The notes beneath the pieces were generated by a model, which was not told the origin of the DNA, did no database searches, and saw nothing but the letters and a program-made list of their open reading frames with translations. A program made the translations under genes and the position numbers. A stretch of DNA of 64,000 bases from Pomacea canaliculata (taxonomy: Eukaryota > Mollusca > Gastropoda > Architaenioglossa > Ampullariidae): assembly GCF_003073045.1 (NCBI RefSeq), contig NC_037603.1:13398192-13462191 (forward strand). Reading direction: 5' to 3'. Positions within the stretch are counted from its first letter, which is position 1. Each line of letters opens with the position of its first letter. Positions 31,000-43,093 of the stretch are shown piece after piece.

Positions 31000-33900
31000 C
31001 GGGGATTCAAATTTAAAAATCCAAGACAGTTCCATTGTCATCATTATCGGTCAGAACTATGAGAAAGAGAAAGAATGAGAGGAAAACCCGAGAAATGGAG
31101 GCTTCATCAGAGCTTGTAAAGTGGTCGGCGACTTGAACTGCGCTCAAACATCAAGCCTGGCTACACCAGTGATTAGTATTGGTAAACTGACTGTTCCACG
31201 CAGATCCCTATTCCATCATTCTTTCTCGTTCTCTTTCCCTCTCTCTCTATCTCATTTGACTTAGCATCCCCCTTCCACCCTTCTAGAATGAGTGGTTAAA
31301 GCAGAGAGGGAAAACTTGAGGTTGCGGCAAAGGCTATTAAAATTTCATCAGCTGCAGAAAACTCTTCTCCGCACCCAAGCACAGTTTACCTAAAGGCGCT
31401 ATCGATGGTCGTGGCGGTTGTTTAGCAGAGGAGAGAACTGCTGTCAAAGGCACACCTGTCTGGCCTGAGCGGTCTTCCCACTGTGGGATCGAATGGTCGC
31501 ACAATCTTTTATTTGTTCCGGCGCTGGCATTGCTGAACCGCCGGCAGCCCCCCTGATTGACTGGCGATCGATTCGTCTCCGTCGACATCGACAAAGCCTT
31601 CACTTTCTCTTTAAAAATCGCCGGTTACAAACCGTTGGCCACCTTTTTTCAAGAATATGTGCATCCGAAACGAATGCTCTTTTACCTGTTTTTCATTGAG
31701 TGAACAACCGTGTTAGGAGAGGGGGGATTGATATTGGAGGAGGAGGGGGCGGCAATTCCTGTAGGTTTGTTCATGTCAAGGTAGACAGGTACGTTTTAAA
31801 CTAACAAACAAAATAAAACTAATAATATTAAATAACAATAAAACTAGATGGTTTCTTAGACATCGCCTTAACTAAAGCAAGTCAAGCAGCTGTTGATCGC
31901 GAAGTGATGATACTGATGGATGAAGATTAGAGATTGGTGTGTGCGTGTGTGAATACTTTCCATATTAAAAAATCTTCAGAGGTGCATTGTATGCATTACT
32001 GGAATTCCACACTGATCTGAAAGTTTTTATGCAGCAAATACACTCGTTATCATGTACATCGAATTTTAGCAAAATAAAGGGAAAGTTAGACCGATTGCAC
32101 AATCATTTAGTTCATCTATATTAGCTGCACTTAGGTTTGCTTCACAAGGTTATGCTGGTTTTAATGACTGTATTGGCACCAGGAATTTTATCTCAATGAA
32201 CAAGCATGTTTGACATTTTCCACAGCAGGACACCAGTCACAAAGGTTTGTTTAAGAGCCCCTTAAGGCCAGAGAACTTGACTAATGCTGAAGCAGCTTTT
32301 AGAAACCAGAAATGCTAAACTAACCATGACAGATATGGAAGGCATGTGAGAGAAAACGAAAAACATGTGACTGGGTTTGCTTTAAATATTGACTGCCTAA
32401 GAGAATTTTGTGTGGCCCAAATCCAATTGTCGACTACTGATGATCTTGTCAGCAGTCAGGCAGTATGATAGATGAAACATCAATCTGTCTAAGCTGCAGT
32501 TCAGTCACGACTTCAGACATGCTGGTCTTTCTGTAACCTGTAAACCAAGTGCTGAGCGTGTGCCTCAAATGCTAACTCATTATATAACTGCAATGAGACA
32601 AAACCGTCACTTATTTTTGAAGCTGCTCTGATCATTCATATACATATAGCATTTGTGGGATTTTTAGCTTCAAGAACTGGATTTAGAATACATTTAAACA
32701 AAATCCAATAGGTCTTCTTCTAAAGTGTTCTTAAAATCAATAGAAACTTTTTGGAAATAATTTACAGTCGACTGTGAACATTAAGAAGAGCAATCTAGTA
32801 AATGGGAGAAAACCGTGGTGGCCAGAATGCTGATATTCTCACCAAGGATTTGTTTCCAGAACAAAGTGAATATTTCATTCGTACTGGCAAAGTAGTAAAA
32901 ATTCACTTTCATGTATTTATTTGTGTGGGTGCTTTCATTCAGATGTGATAACCAATATCAGCCTTGTTTGAGAAAAAGTGAGAAACAAATTAACAAAAGC
33001 TATTATTTAGACACCAGTGAGGGCTGCTAATTATTGTTGATATTGTTGGGGATATATGGTATCAATAATCAAGTTTTGACAAAAGCAGCGTGTCTTAGAA
33101 TGATACGTTTGTGATATTGAATCAATTTTCCTACGTGTTAATTAAACCAGTGGTGTGAATGAAATAGATGATAATGCTGTAAAGAACACATCTCCGTGGC
33201 TGTGTAAAATTTCATTAATTTTATTAACATCTTTTTTCGTCATCAATGAAGAAGTACTAGGCATGAAAGTAGCATTTCAAAAATACTGTCTGGACCAGTG
33301 TGACAAACATACTTTTATTATTAAATTTAGTAACAGTCCAAAGCAGAGGAAAATACATTATCAGTTATGCTTCTGACAATTAAAGGACTTGTTTTCATTT
33401 ATGTAAAACAATTTCTTCATAAATATAACTTTCTTAATAAATACATGAGATTTCATATTTGGTCTTCATAGAAAACAATTGTATGTCTATACACAGTATA
33501 TTTATCAATAACATATACATTTATCCATACTTATGATATACACAACTTTTACACGTACTACAATCAAACAATAATATAAGAATGCACTTAACATGCAAAA
33601 TTTAGATTCCAGTTCTGTATTTGAGTATAATGATCATATTTATCTCTCAAATCAGCATGAAAAACTTAGTATTATACCTTCATAAAGAAGACAACTACAT
33701 GTATACGCATTTTTTTTAAAGCTGAAGGAATAAATCTTCACATTACACATTCAAAACTTTGCCTGTTGTCTTTTTGTGTACAATACAGTTCAATACAACT
33801 TTGCTAATCCACAAGGGCACTTACAGGTTAGATTGAATATGTGTTCGTCTGCTAGCAAATATATTTATACATAGAGAGAGCATTATAATATTTGCATACT

Positions 33901-34560
33901 AAATATATGTACGTTTTATCCAAGGCACATTCAGAACCTTTTCTAACACGCCACCTATGCTTGATTAAATTTCACATGCACAATCCTATGTTCATGTTAC
34001 AGCAGACTGTATTGAAGACTACATTGTCCTAGCTTTAAATAAATAAATGTACAGCTTTCTTATAGAGTAACAGTTGATGGGTATTACAAAGCTATGCTGA
34101 GACTGTGACCTCACTTCTTCTGTCGTCTGCTTACCCTAGCCAAACACTCATTGTAACCGATGCAAAAGAAACACAACAAAAACTCCAATATCCCGAGTTG
34201 CGAGGGGTGAGCGATGTTCAACATGGCTGACGGTCATGCTCCTGTCTATGGGAGAGAAAATTTACCCTAAACCTACTTCAATCGATGTTGAAGATGTTTG
34301 AAAAATAGTAAAAAAAACAAAAACAAACTCCAATATCCCCATCACCCTGTTCATCGAAGGCAGTTCATTAGCGGCATTGTGCCCGATCCTCCCCCTTCCA
34401 TACAGTTCACCAAATAAGATAACGATGGGAAAGTGTAAGGGAAGTAATCGACTATAAATTTGCCTTTCCACCAAATGAAGGTTACATCCCCTTAGGAACA
34501 TCAGAACTCAAGTTTACAAAATTAAAATTACGTGTATTTGACTAGATAAAAAGAATTTTT
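31000..34560. other. Intergenic region, AT-rich, no supported gene
   Basis: Mostly low-CpG, AT-rich sequence resembling long UTR or old non-coding DNA. A TACAATACAACTTT tail-like fragment sits at 33783-33826. The strings AACAAAAACTCCAATATCCC (34176) and AACAAACTCCAATATCCCC (34321) are similar. No domain is recognised in the open frames at 31337-31699, 33155-33376 or 34262-34501. Confidence 0.45.
33783..33826 (-). repeat. Short retrotransposon-tail-like fragment
   Basis: The string AATACAACTTTGCTAATCCACAAGGGCAC-type sequence matches the block following the pentamer run at 43190-43225 (shared AATCCA(C/T)AAGGGCA). Read on the - strand this looks like the 3' end of a retroposon followed by a TATTG-type tail. 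Confidence 0.5.
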
Positions 34561-34579
34561 TGTCGAGTAATTACATTGG

Positions 34580-35556
34580 ATAGAGTTGGCTGAAACACAG
34601 AACGACTTGGACGTTCTCATACAGCAGGATGCTTTGCAGAGAGCTAGAATCTTAAAGGTAAAAGAAGTCATAAATTAGCATGTAATTTTGATGCAACTTT
34701 TTCTCCCAGGAGAAATGTTTATCTATTCAGCTTCCATAGTATGCAAAGCATTAAAAAAACTATGTGACATTACAAGCATCAAAAGATTAGTATTTATATA
34801 AATGTTCAACATTTAATATTCAAATGGTAACCAAAAAAAATCCACTTGAGCATAAATTTGTGCCTAACCTCCTCTGCACATGCACATATTTGTCAAGCAT
34901 TGTTTAGCAGTGTTATGGACATGGATATAAAACTTCTTCGTTCTGCCTGGTAATGTCTTTACAGTGAATTGCTAGTTCTTTCCTGAGACCATATTCAGGG
35001 ATGCTGCAGTGTACATTTGTATAAGAAATTTGTAAGACATAAGGCTGATGAGCAGATGCGACCAATCTACGTTGGATGCAGTTGGCTGCACATTGCCTGA
35101 AACACAGAACGACCTGGACGTTCTCACACTTACAGGGCATGATGTTTTGCAGAGAGCTAGAATCTTAAAGGTAAAAGAAGTCATAAATTAGCATGTTGTA
35201 ATTTTGTACAACTTTATTTTCTCCCTGGAGAAATGTATATATGTTCAGCTTCTATAGTATGCAAACCATGTAAAACTATATGACATTACAAGCATCAAAA
35301 GATTAGTATTTATATAAAAGTTCAACATTTAATATTGAAATGGTAACAACAAAAATCCACTTGAGCATAAATTTGTGCCTAACCTCCTCCACACACGCAC
35401 ATATTTGTCATGCCTTGTTTAGCAGTGTTATGGACATGGATATAAAACTTCTTCGTTCTGCCTGGTAATGTCTTTACAGTGAATTGCTAGTTCTTTCCTG
35501 AGATCATATGCAGGGATGCTGCAGTGTACATTTTCATAAAAAATTTGTAAGACATA
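34580..35556. repeat. Tandem duplication of a ~0.5-kb unit
   Basis: The unit from TGAAACACAGAACGAC at 34591 to AAGACATA at 35041 is repeated from 35098 to 35556, offset by 507-515 bases. Long identical blocks (for example AGAATCTTAAAGGTAAAAGA and ATAAAACTTCTTCGTTCTGC) are interspersed with a few substitutions and indels. On the - strand both copies keep an open frame of about 43 codons ending in EEVLYPCP and stop. The few differences in that frame are amino-acid changing, so coding is doubtful. Confidence 0.9.
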
Positions 35557-35559
35557 CCA

Positions 35560-37440
35560 GATTCCACGACTGTGAACAGTAGGTCCAGAACGGACAGAGT
35601 GTCCGGACGTATGTATAGATATTGATGTATCAACTAATTATCTTCTAAACCTTTATTCTGTAACCATCGATTACCGGCGCTGATGCCGGGCCGGTTTAAG
35701 TAGTTATATGCATGTTCAATTTCATATCTGATCTCATGTCAACCTAATTTTGCTTTTGTTTTAATAATTATTTTATAATTTGTACAACTGTCTTGCAGGT
35801 GTGTTTGCGCATGCGGGTGAGTGTGACTGTTAGTACGCGTGCGGACGTGTGACAGAATGTGACGGCGAAAGTCGGGTGGAGTGAACCAGCTAAAGTGACC
35901 CCTTTCCCCTCGGGCGGGTTAGCTCCATCCCTCTGCCCCGCCTCGTTCGTCACACATAGTCATCTATATATGTTAACCCCAATTTCAGGCAGAGTGAAAT
36001 GTGTTTGCAGCAATTTTGGGTACTTTTACAGATTATCCAACAGCTGAACCAGCAATTAAGTTTCGTTTTTCGGTTTCAAAGTAAAAAGATTATCTTGGTA
36101 TACAATTTTGTTGGTTATCTTTCATTTAAATGCTGACACAGCATGAAAGGAATAACAATAAATGTGCGATTTATATAGTGTATAATCATGCCTATAGTGC
36201 ATAAGACAAGTAGGAGACATGGAAAGACTGACTTTTCTGATGAAAATTCAATGCTTTAATAATTTCTGGTTGCTTTGCTTACTGAGATTGATGCATATGT
36301 TAATGATTTTGGTTACTGTTTTGATGTAATTGAATTGTGCTAATTCATTTTATGTCTTGTTTAGTATGCATAGTTTTTGATTTTGAAGAAATTGTTCTTA
36401 TCAGTCACAATTTGTTTCTCCCAGAGAAAGGGATGTTGTAGAAAACGTATTTTCTACTTTTAGCAATGTTTAGTTAGATTTAGACCACCAAAAGTGCACT
36501 GGTCAAGTTGGCAACGCTCCGGCTAATGACAGGACAGGATGGTCAAGGTGTGGCCCATAATCTGACCAGTGACACGGGACACTCTGGCCTAAACACAAGG
36601 CCGCGCGCGTGTGTGTGTGGGGGTATAATAGTTTCAGTACCTGCGGACTTCCCTGATTCAGTCCAAGATCAATGGGTGACCAGGGACACCCCACATGTAG
36701 GAAGAGGCGACTACGAGAGAATCCTCACTTTCCTAATCTGCCTGATAGGGACTGGAAGTCCACTGCCAGGAGACGCGAGGAAGCTGTTTGAAGTGTGTGT
36801 ATTGCTCAAAGTTTACGCCAACGTGAAGTTAGACTTATAGTATTGATGTAAGTAATGACCTGTGAACATTGGATTATGAACTTTGAATGGTGAATGGACA
36901 TGAAGTGAGTGTTGTAATTAGATGTGGTTGAATGCTTGACAAGAGTTATCCATTGCGCAACAGAGCATTCAACAGTTAGAACTGGCCAGCCTGCCGACCC
37001 TTTACAACTGGCCAGCACACTCAATCTTTACAGTGCAGTGGTTTAATTAAGATTAATAAGATGCTAAAATTAGTTGTAAAAAGCTAACTTTTGAGTCTGG
37101 CACCTTCAAAGGAAACAATGGTTTTTTGACCAACTGCCAGCATCGAATGCAAAATACAGCTTCATGACGACAATAGGCATGGATGCACATCAAAGCCTCC
37201 TGGAAACAGAAGCATAAACAAAGCATCATGTAGTTTTACTCAGGATGCTGATCGAGATACTGTCGCTACGGGGTTTTGTTTTCTATTTTGGAGGCATGAA
37301 AAGACTATGAAGGATGGAACAACTATGAAAATAAGTAGTATAAAGACAAACAGAAGACACAGAGAATATTGATTGGTGTCGGGTGATTGTTGATTGGTGC
37401 CCTTGAAAAATGTGGTATTTAGTGAAAATTCAAAAGATTC
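35560..37440. other. Intergenic region with an AGCGCAT-like repeat remnant
   Basis: No gene supported. A diverged AGCGCAT-family match (GCGATTTATATAGTGTATAATCA then TAGTGCATAAGACAAG) lies at about 36160-36215. The 110-codon frame at 36508-36840 crosses a GTGTGTG run and has no recognised domain. Confidence 0.45.
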
Positions 37441-37443
37441 AAT

Positions 37444-37740
37444 GACATTTTGAATGTGAGAATGGATGGGTAGCCGGCACAGAAAAGGAAAGGGGGTGGA
37501 GGGAAATTAGTGTTTTATGCCAACCCAACAACTAAGGCTACATCACTGCTCCGTAAACAGAAAATGAAATGTGTGACATGGTCCAGTTTTTTGTCTCTGA
37601 TTTGTTTTAGCTAAATCTCATGCTGGTAAAAAAAGAGGTCACTTGGCAAGAAGAAGCATATCTGCAATTTTAATTTAAAAGAACTCAAGAATTCTTTAAA
37701 ATGTTAATAGAAATTTACTCCAGTGATGAAGAAAAATTAC
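37444..37740. repeat. Duplicated segment, uninterrupted copy
   Basis: It starts GACATTTTGAATGTGAGAA and ends at GATGAAGAAAAATTAC. The same blocks recur at 38750-38918 and 39702-39843 in the same order and orientation. Here the two halves are directly joined at TGTCTCTGATTTG. Confidence 0.85.
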
Positions 37741-38085
37741 TGTAAATGTAAAAAAATTTCACTGCCTTATGTAAACAATAGTATATCGAGCCTATTTTTG
37801 AAAACAATTTCAACTTAAAAAATGAAATAAAGTCACAAGTTTCCTTGATCAGTAATTAATTGAAATAGAGAACCCATCACCTGTAGCATATGTCACTTCT
37901 GTGTTGACAAGAAAGTTTGTCATTTGTCAGCTTTGGTAAAGACACTTGGACATTGGGAAAAATGGTTTGCAAAAGATTAAAATGGACATCATATAAATAC
38001 AAGCTGCCCTGCTCTTTTCCCATTTCAGTGAATCTATGCTGTGCTATGTTTGAAACTACACGTGTACATTTGCAAGTTTACTCAC

Positions 38086-38429
38086 CTTTCACCCCCTTGA
38101 CCAGCTCTGTATCCTTTCCCACAATGGCATCGAGGATGTCATCGTATGGTTTTGCGATAACCCCTCCATTGCTGTTTGCTTTCTTGCTGAGACTCGGGCT
38201 CTGTGTTCTCGTTTTAAATTATAAAACTTTTCACGCACCTCGTCGTTGGTGCGTGTTGCGGCTCCCAAATATGACACTTTTTCTGCAATCATCATCCAGA
38301 CTTTATTTTGTCCTTATTGGAAAAATCCGAACATATGCTGGCCATATTCTCTAAAATGATTTCCAACATCATCACTTCTCGATGAGAAAGGTTTGCCTCA
38401 CGCATTTACTTGTTCTGCCTAGACGCCAT
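38086..38429 (-). pseudogene. Broken Myb/SANT-like DNA-binding-domain gene
   Basis: The - strand encodes, in pieces, a domain of the Myb_DNA-bind_5 / NAIF1-MSANTD type found in nuclear proteins and Harbinger-transposon-associated proteins. The first frame (from MASRQNK at 38429) contains MREANLSHREVMMLEIILEN and FSNKD. A second frame gives WMMIAEKVSYLGAATRTN and DEVREKFYNLKREH. A third gives KKANSNGGVIAKPYDDILDA and IVGKDTELVKGVKG up to a strong donor (AAAG then GTGAGT). The order matches the family. The breaks are an in-frame TAA after codon 7, and two frame changes, one at an A-run near 38315 and one near an AGAAAG string around 38185. Either the gene is decayed or short A-runs were miscounted in assembly. 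A multi-copy transposon-associated origin is possible. Confidence 0.75.
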
Positions 38430-38749
38430 GTTTGAGGTGATCGTGTTTTCTGTAAACGCATGCGCAGCGACGGGGATATCCCAAGTGACTAAAATAGACC
38501 GTAGGTTTCCCAGCATGCTTTCTTCTCATGAATGTGGTTTTTACTGCAAATTTAAAAGATTTAATGGTGAGCAAAGAGCAAATATGGAAGGGAACAGAGT
38601 TCATTTTGCAGTAACTAAATGTCATGTGACCATATGTGGTTGTTGTGACAGGGATAGAGAGTATGTTCATCAGACGAAGAGCAGTCTGGCATGGATGTAT
38701 GGAAAGAGAACTTCACAGAAATAGGGCAGGAGCCTGCAAAGAAATTAAA

Positions 38750-39843
38750 GACATTTTGAATGTGAGAACGGATGGGTAGCCGGTACAGAAAATGAAAGGG
38801 GGTGGAGGGAAATTGGTGTTTTATGCCGAACCAGCAACTAAGGCTACATCATGGCTAGGCAGTCAGCCCTGTAAACAGAAAATGAAAGGTTTGACATGGT
38901 CCAGTTTCCTGTCTCTAAACACCAGACGTGCACTGAAGTTTTTGCTCTCTGGAGTTTATGAATAAGGTATGTGGGCCAGCCTGCAAGCAAGGAGTAACAA
39001 TAATCAAGTTGAGACAGAACAAATGCACTTACTAGAGTTTCAGCAGAATATGTTGGGTGACACTGCTCTTAGGGTGCTTATATATAAATAGGTAAAGTGA
39101 CACTAGCTGTAACTTGTCTGTCAAGGATCATATCTGCGGTTACGATGATTTTGAGATTTCAGATAGACAATATAAAGGTGATGTTGGTGTCACCATTATC
39201 ATAACATCTGCAGTCAGGAATATGAATGCAAAAGTACATCCCATATCAGCCTTTCACCACTTCAATACCACCAGCATGTAGGCTGCCTGTCTATGCACCA
39301 TTTTGTCTACCCATCAAAATCCCACCTCTTTCATGTGGGCTTCAACCGCAGCCCCGATGATTTTTGTTCCAGTTCCGCGCGCGAGTATATATATATAGCC
39401 CCACGGGTATGCATTCCTGGCATCTTCATGAAGCATTGACTCACAGCTAGCTATTAATGCACCCTGCATGCATAAGTTTCTAAAGGAAATGCACAAATGT
39501 TTAAATGTGCATGTCTTTGCTTAATGCTAAGCTCAATCACTGTGACAAGCAGAGGTGTCTTGAAATGGTGTTGAATGGTTTTCAGTTTTTTTTTAATACT
39601 CAATATTTGATGCTATAAGGGAGAGAACTATTGCATTCCAAAACTGACTTATTTCTTCACAAGTTCTGTCCCTTTAGATTCCTTACAAGCAAAGTAACCG
39701 TGATTTGTTTTAGTTAAATCTCATGCTGGTAAAAAAAAAAAAGGTCATTTAGCAAGAAGAAGCATGAATGCAAATGTAACTTAGAAGAACTCAAGAAGCC
39801 TTTAAAATTTGAATAGAAATTTACTCCAGTGATGAAGAAATTT
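38750..39843. repeat. Duplicated segment, second copy interrupted by ~780 bp
   Basis: The left half (38750-38918) and right half (39702-39843) match the continuous copy at 37444-37740. The intervening 783 bases begin right after TGTCTCT and contain the reverse-transcriptase fragment on the - strand. The simplest reading is an insertion into this copy; loss from the other copy cannot be excluded. Confidence 0.8.
38922..39215 (-). mobile_element. Non-LTR retrotransposon reverse-transcriptase fragment (Jockey/CR1-like)
   Basis: The - strand translates, with two stop codons, to the C-terminal part of a LINE reverse transcriptase: NLKIIVTADMILDRQVTAS, then AETLVSAFVLSQLDYCYSLL, AGWPTYLIHKLQ and R. 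The block F-V-L-S-x-L-D-Y-C-x-S-L-L-A-G with a following L-I-x-K-L-Q-R is characteristic of Jockey/CR1/L2-clade elements. Only about 90 codons remain, with no endonuclease and no intact tail, so the copy is dead. Confidence 0.78.
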
Positions 39844-40950
39844 TAATAACATTTCTTTTAAATGATGAAGATGACATTGATCGTATTGGTAAGTTTGCCA
39901 CTAATGTGAGCAATTCTGCTGTTCAAGTAAATGGAAGCAGGAGGCTGGGTTGTAGACAAGAGGTCAGAGGGTCAAGTCCATGCTAGTGGACTAACGGGGA
40001 TCCAAAAACAGCAAAAGAAATGATGAAAATGGACCGTAGAGCAGAAAGCATCGAATACATGAAGGGTAGTGGAGAATTAATCCAGCAAACAAAAGCCAGG
40101 AGTCGATATGGCGGCCTTGAGAGATGTGGGTGTATATATGTGTTTATCTCATCCACTGGTACTAGTCGAGAGACGAATAAATAAATAAAAGAATAAATCA
40201 ATGAATGAATACTAACCCAAATTCTAACCCTAAACCTAAGTTAACCAAAGCCACAAGGCTATCTTTATGATAGATGCAAACGTAGCTCGTGAAAAATAAA
40301 CACACACACACATGCGAACTATACAGAGCAACAACAAACCAGTAAAATAAATTAATAAACAATGCGTGTATAATCAAAGAAAAAAGACATCAAAAGAAAA
40401 AAAAAACCGTTTGCACTGAAATCGTTTAAGCTACTACACGACAGCAGCTTCGGACAAAAAGCAACAACCAGTTCATAAAGCCAGTTGAAATATTGGATGG
40501 TCATATAACACCATAAAAAGACAAATTAAAAGTCGGTGCGCGCATGCGTGGCAGGTCAGTACAATCAAACAACACGCACTCTGATCTTTTACAGAGCCCT
40601 GCTAGGAAAGGGAAAACAAGTTTTGTTTGACAGTCACAAAAACATCGACACTCAGGTAAACACACAATAATAACCCAGATTCGGTGGCTGAGGCTAAAAT
40701 CAAAGCAAAGCTTCAAAGGAAACAGGAAAAATGAGAATTGTCACCCTTAAGCCATTAGGCGCAGGGGATCATTGTCATTACTATCTGGATGTGATCTTGC
40801 CATGGAGGAGTTCTGAACGCGAGCATGTGTGTGTGTTTCAGGTAAAATCTTATCTTGATACAAATCTTTTTGGTGTTTATTTCTGCGTTCAAACCTTATT
40901 TATCAGCTAATGGAATAAACGAAAATCACATATTTCAGATATGACATGTC
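39844..40950. other. Intergenic region, no supported gene
   Basis: No coding evidence. A short telomere-like string (CTAACCC, CTAACCCTAAACCTAA) lies at 40211-40240, between simple AATGAATGAATA repeats and ordinary sequence. Confidence 0.45.
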
Positions 40951-41027
40951 TTGACTGCTGTATATTTTTTCTTCTGTTTGTTTAACCTTTATACAGGCAT
41001 CATGTATGCATTGAAATCTTCACGCGT

Positions 41028-41029
<2 letters not shown>

Positions 41030-41122
<93 letters not shown>
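41030..41122. repeat. (CA)n microsatellite, about 46 units
   Basis: An uninterrupted dinucleotide run of roughly 92 bases. Its length makes it probably polymorphic. The His/Thr open frame across it is an artefact. Confidence 0.98.
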
Positions 41123-41126
<4 letters not shown>

Positions 41127-42450
41127 ACATATAAGAAATAACAATCACAGGCACAAATAATATTTACACACTAATACTCATACATATATGCTCTCATACA
41201 ACTGACCACACAAACATGTTTAGAAAATACACACACAAACAACCATGCACGAACGCGCGCGCACACGCACACACACAGAAAGAAGCAGTGAGAGACATTA
41301 CCACTAGCATAGCTGATGACACGAATACATTTTTCACTAATTCCACTAACTCTGTACCCGAGATGTTCGGAAAACTTCAAAGACAAGCAATGGCAATCAA
41401 GAAGATTCTCGGCCTGCGGTTTACTTATGCTCACTACAGACTTCCGCCTTCTTCATTGTCGGCGGCAAAAGCCAGCAACGAAAGAAGAGGCGAGAACTTC
41501 CCTGTTGGGAGAAATAACAGCATTCTTTGCTTTAATTGCTTTTTCTTGACACAATGATTACCACAACAATGAAATCAGTCATTCTTTTCAAAAAGCTCTG
41601 TACATACTAGTGGTTCCTTTTTTTTCTTTGAAACTGATTTTTTTCTAACAAACGTTTCTATGGGCTTCTCGCTTTTTTCTCCATTATTTGTATTATGCAT
41701 ACACTTTTAATGATGTACTGTGTATGCATGACTGTACCTATGCATGTGTGTATCAATATGTGTGTTTTTGTGTGAAAGAGAGAGCTCTGAGGTGCGCTCG
41801 TGTGTGTGTGTGTGTGATACTTCCACATGCACTTCTACACCTACTTAAATACACACCCCCTTACACACAATCAGACGCACATTAACATTTAGTCACACAA
41901 TGCCATGTAAGGGGAGTTCAGGGACTTCAGCAACAGACAAAGAAAGAAAAATAACGAGCTTTGTGGATTGGCGAGCTAAAATGTTTTCCACCTCTTTGAA
42001 GGCCATCTGACGACATTGCTCTTCCATTTGTCAGCCGCAACATGGCAGTTGCCGTCCACGGCGCAACCTTCAAAGGGCACCAGAAGCCAGGAAAAGAAAT
42101 GGCGCCGAGTGAGATCAGAGACGACAGAAGGACGTCAGGCACTCCCGTGAACTGCGTCAACCGAGACTCGCTTCATTCTCATTGGACAAACGCCAGAACG
42201 ATGACTTCCGGGAAAGGCTGCTCCCTTCGCGAACTAATTTTCTTCTCGAAAAAAACAAGGGGAAATGCCGCATCCACCTTTTGTTCCCGGCAACATCAAC
42301 TTTGGTTAATTTCAAAGTAATGACAAGTGCACTCAAGCCAATAAAATCTCCATGTTGCCAGTGGTCCGCCAATCTCTTTAAGCTTCACTGTGAAAGGAAT
42401 GCGTGACTCCAAATGGACTCCCAATGTGCTCGCTAATGAACTGGTTTTAG
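41123..42450. other. Intergenic region, no supported gene
   Basis: Scattered short CA and TG runs. A GC-richer patch at about 41990-42200 contains CAACATGGCAGTTGCC and a 92-codon frame (42042-42320). It has no recognised domain and overlaps frames on the other strand, so it is not called as a gene. Confidence 0.4.
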
Positions 42451-42452
42451 CG

Positions 42453-42454
<2 letters not shown>

Positions 42455-42512
<58 letters not shown>

Positions 42513-42575
42513 CGCATTTCTCCAGCATCAATCGGACTAAAAGCGCTTTACAGCAATGAGTGAGTGCTCTTGTAT
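42455..42575. repeat. (ATA)n microsatellite with AGCGC-type repeat attached
   Basis: About 18 trinucleotide units (42455-42511) run directly into ATCGCATTTCTCCAGCATCA and AAAAGCGCTTTACAGCAATG. The attached block resembles the AGCGCAT-family copies near 17.2 and 21.4 kb in position and motif. Confidence 0.75.
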
Positions 42576-43093
42576 CACGTGCTTTACTGTCAGGAAGATC
42601 AGGTCACGGTCCAATGAAGACACAAAACACGAAGATGAGGCGATGTTGTGACACAGTAGCACACGATGTGTCGATCTCCAGTTTCTCTCATGAAAAATGC
42701 AGTAAGGACATCTAGCCAGGTGGACATTAGCGAGAAGAATACACATTCAACCAGTTAGCAAAGGGGAGTTCACCCCAATCAAGGACGAACGGACAATAGG
42801 TCTAAATATAATTACTTGTTTTTCAATCGTTTCATCAAGACATCCAAGCAATGCAGATGAGCAGGACTGATCCATTACATTGTGTAAACAAGTGTTTACA
42901 AAGCACTTATCTGGATGCAAAACTGTTCAAGGGAATGACAATGGACGGACCGCGAAGAAAGCGGCAGGATATGGAGATCGTTAGTGAACGAAAACTTCGA
43001 TCTCATCCATTCATTTAAAAAGGAAAACGGCAGTAAGCCACAGACAATCCACCACACAGAGGAACTAAATGAAGATGTAAATCCACAAGTGGA

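Noticed and set aside
31980..32005. miR-33-like GTGCATTGTATGCATT string
   Set aside because: Only a seed-length match; no hairpin precursor is apparent around it.
24000..36000. Search for an alternative SNAG-type first exon of the Gfi1-type gene
   Set aside because: I looked on the - strand for a start resembling the canonical SNAG sequence and did not see one; the MPR exon at 23668 remains the best candidate.
39930..39990. tRNA-like string GGGTCAAGTCC
   Set aside because: Resembles a B-box only; no A-box at the right distance and no cloverleaf can be drawn.
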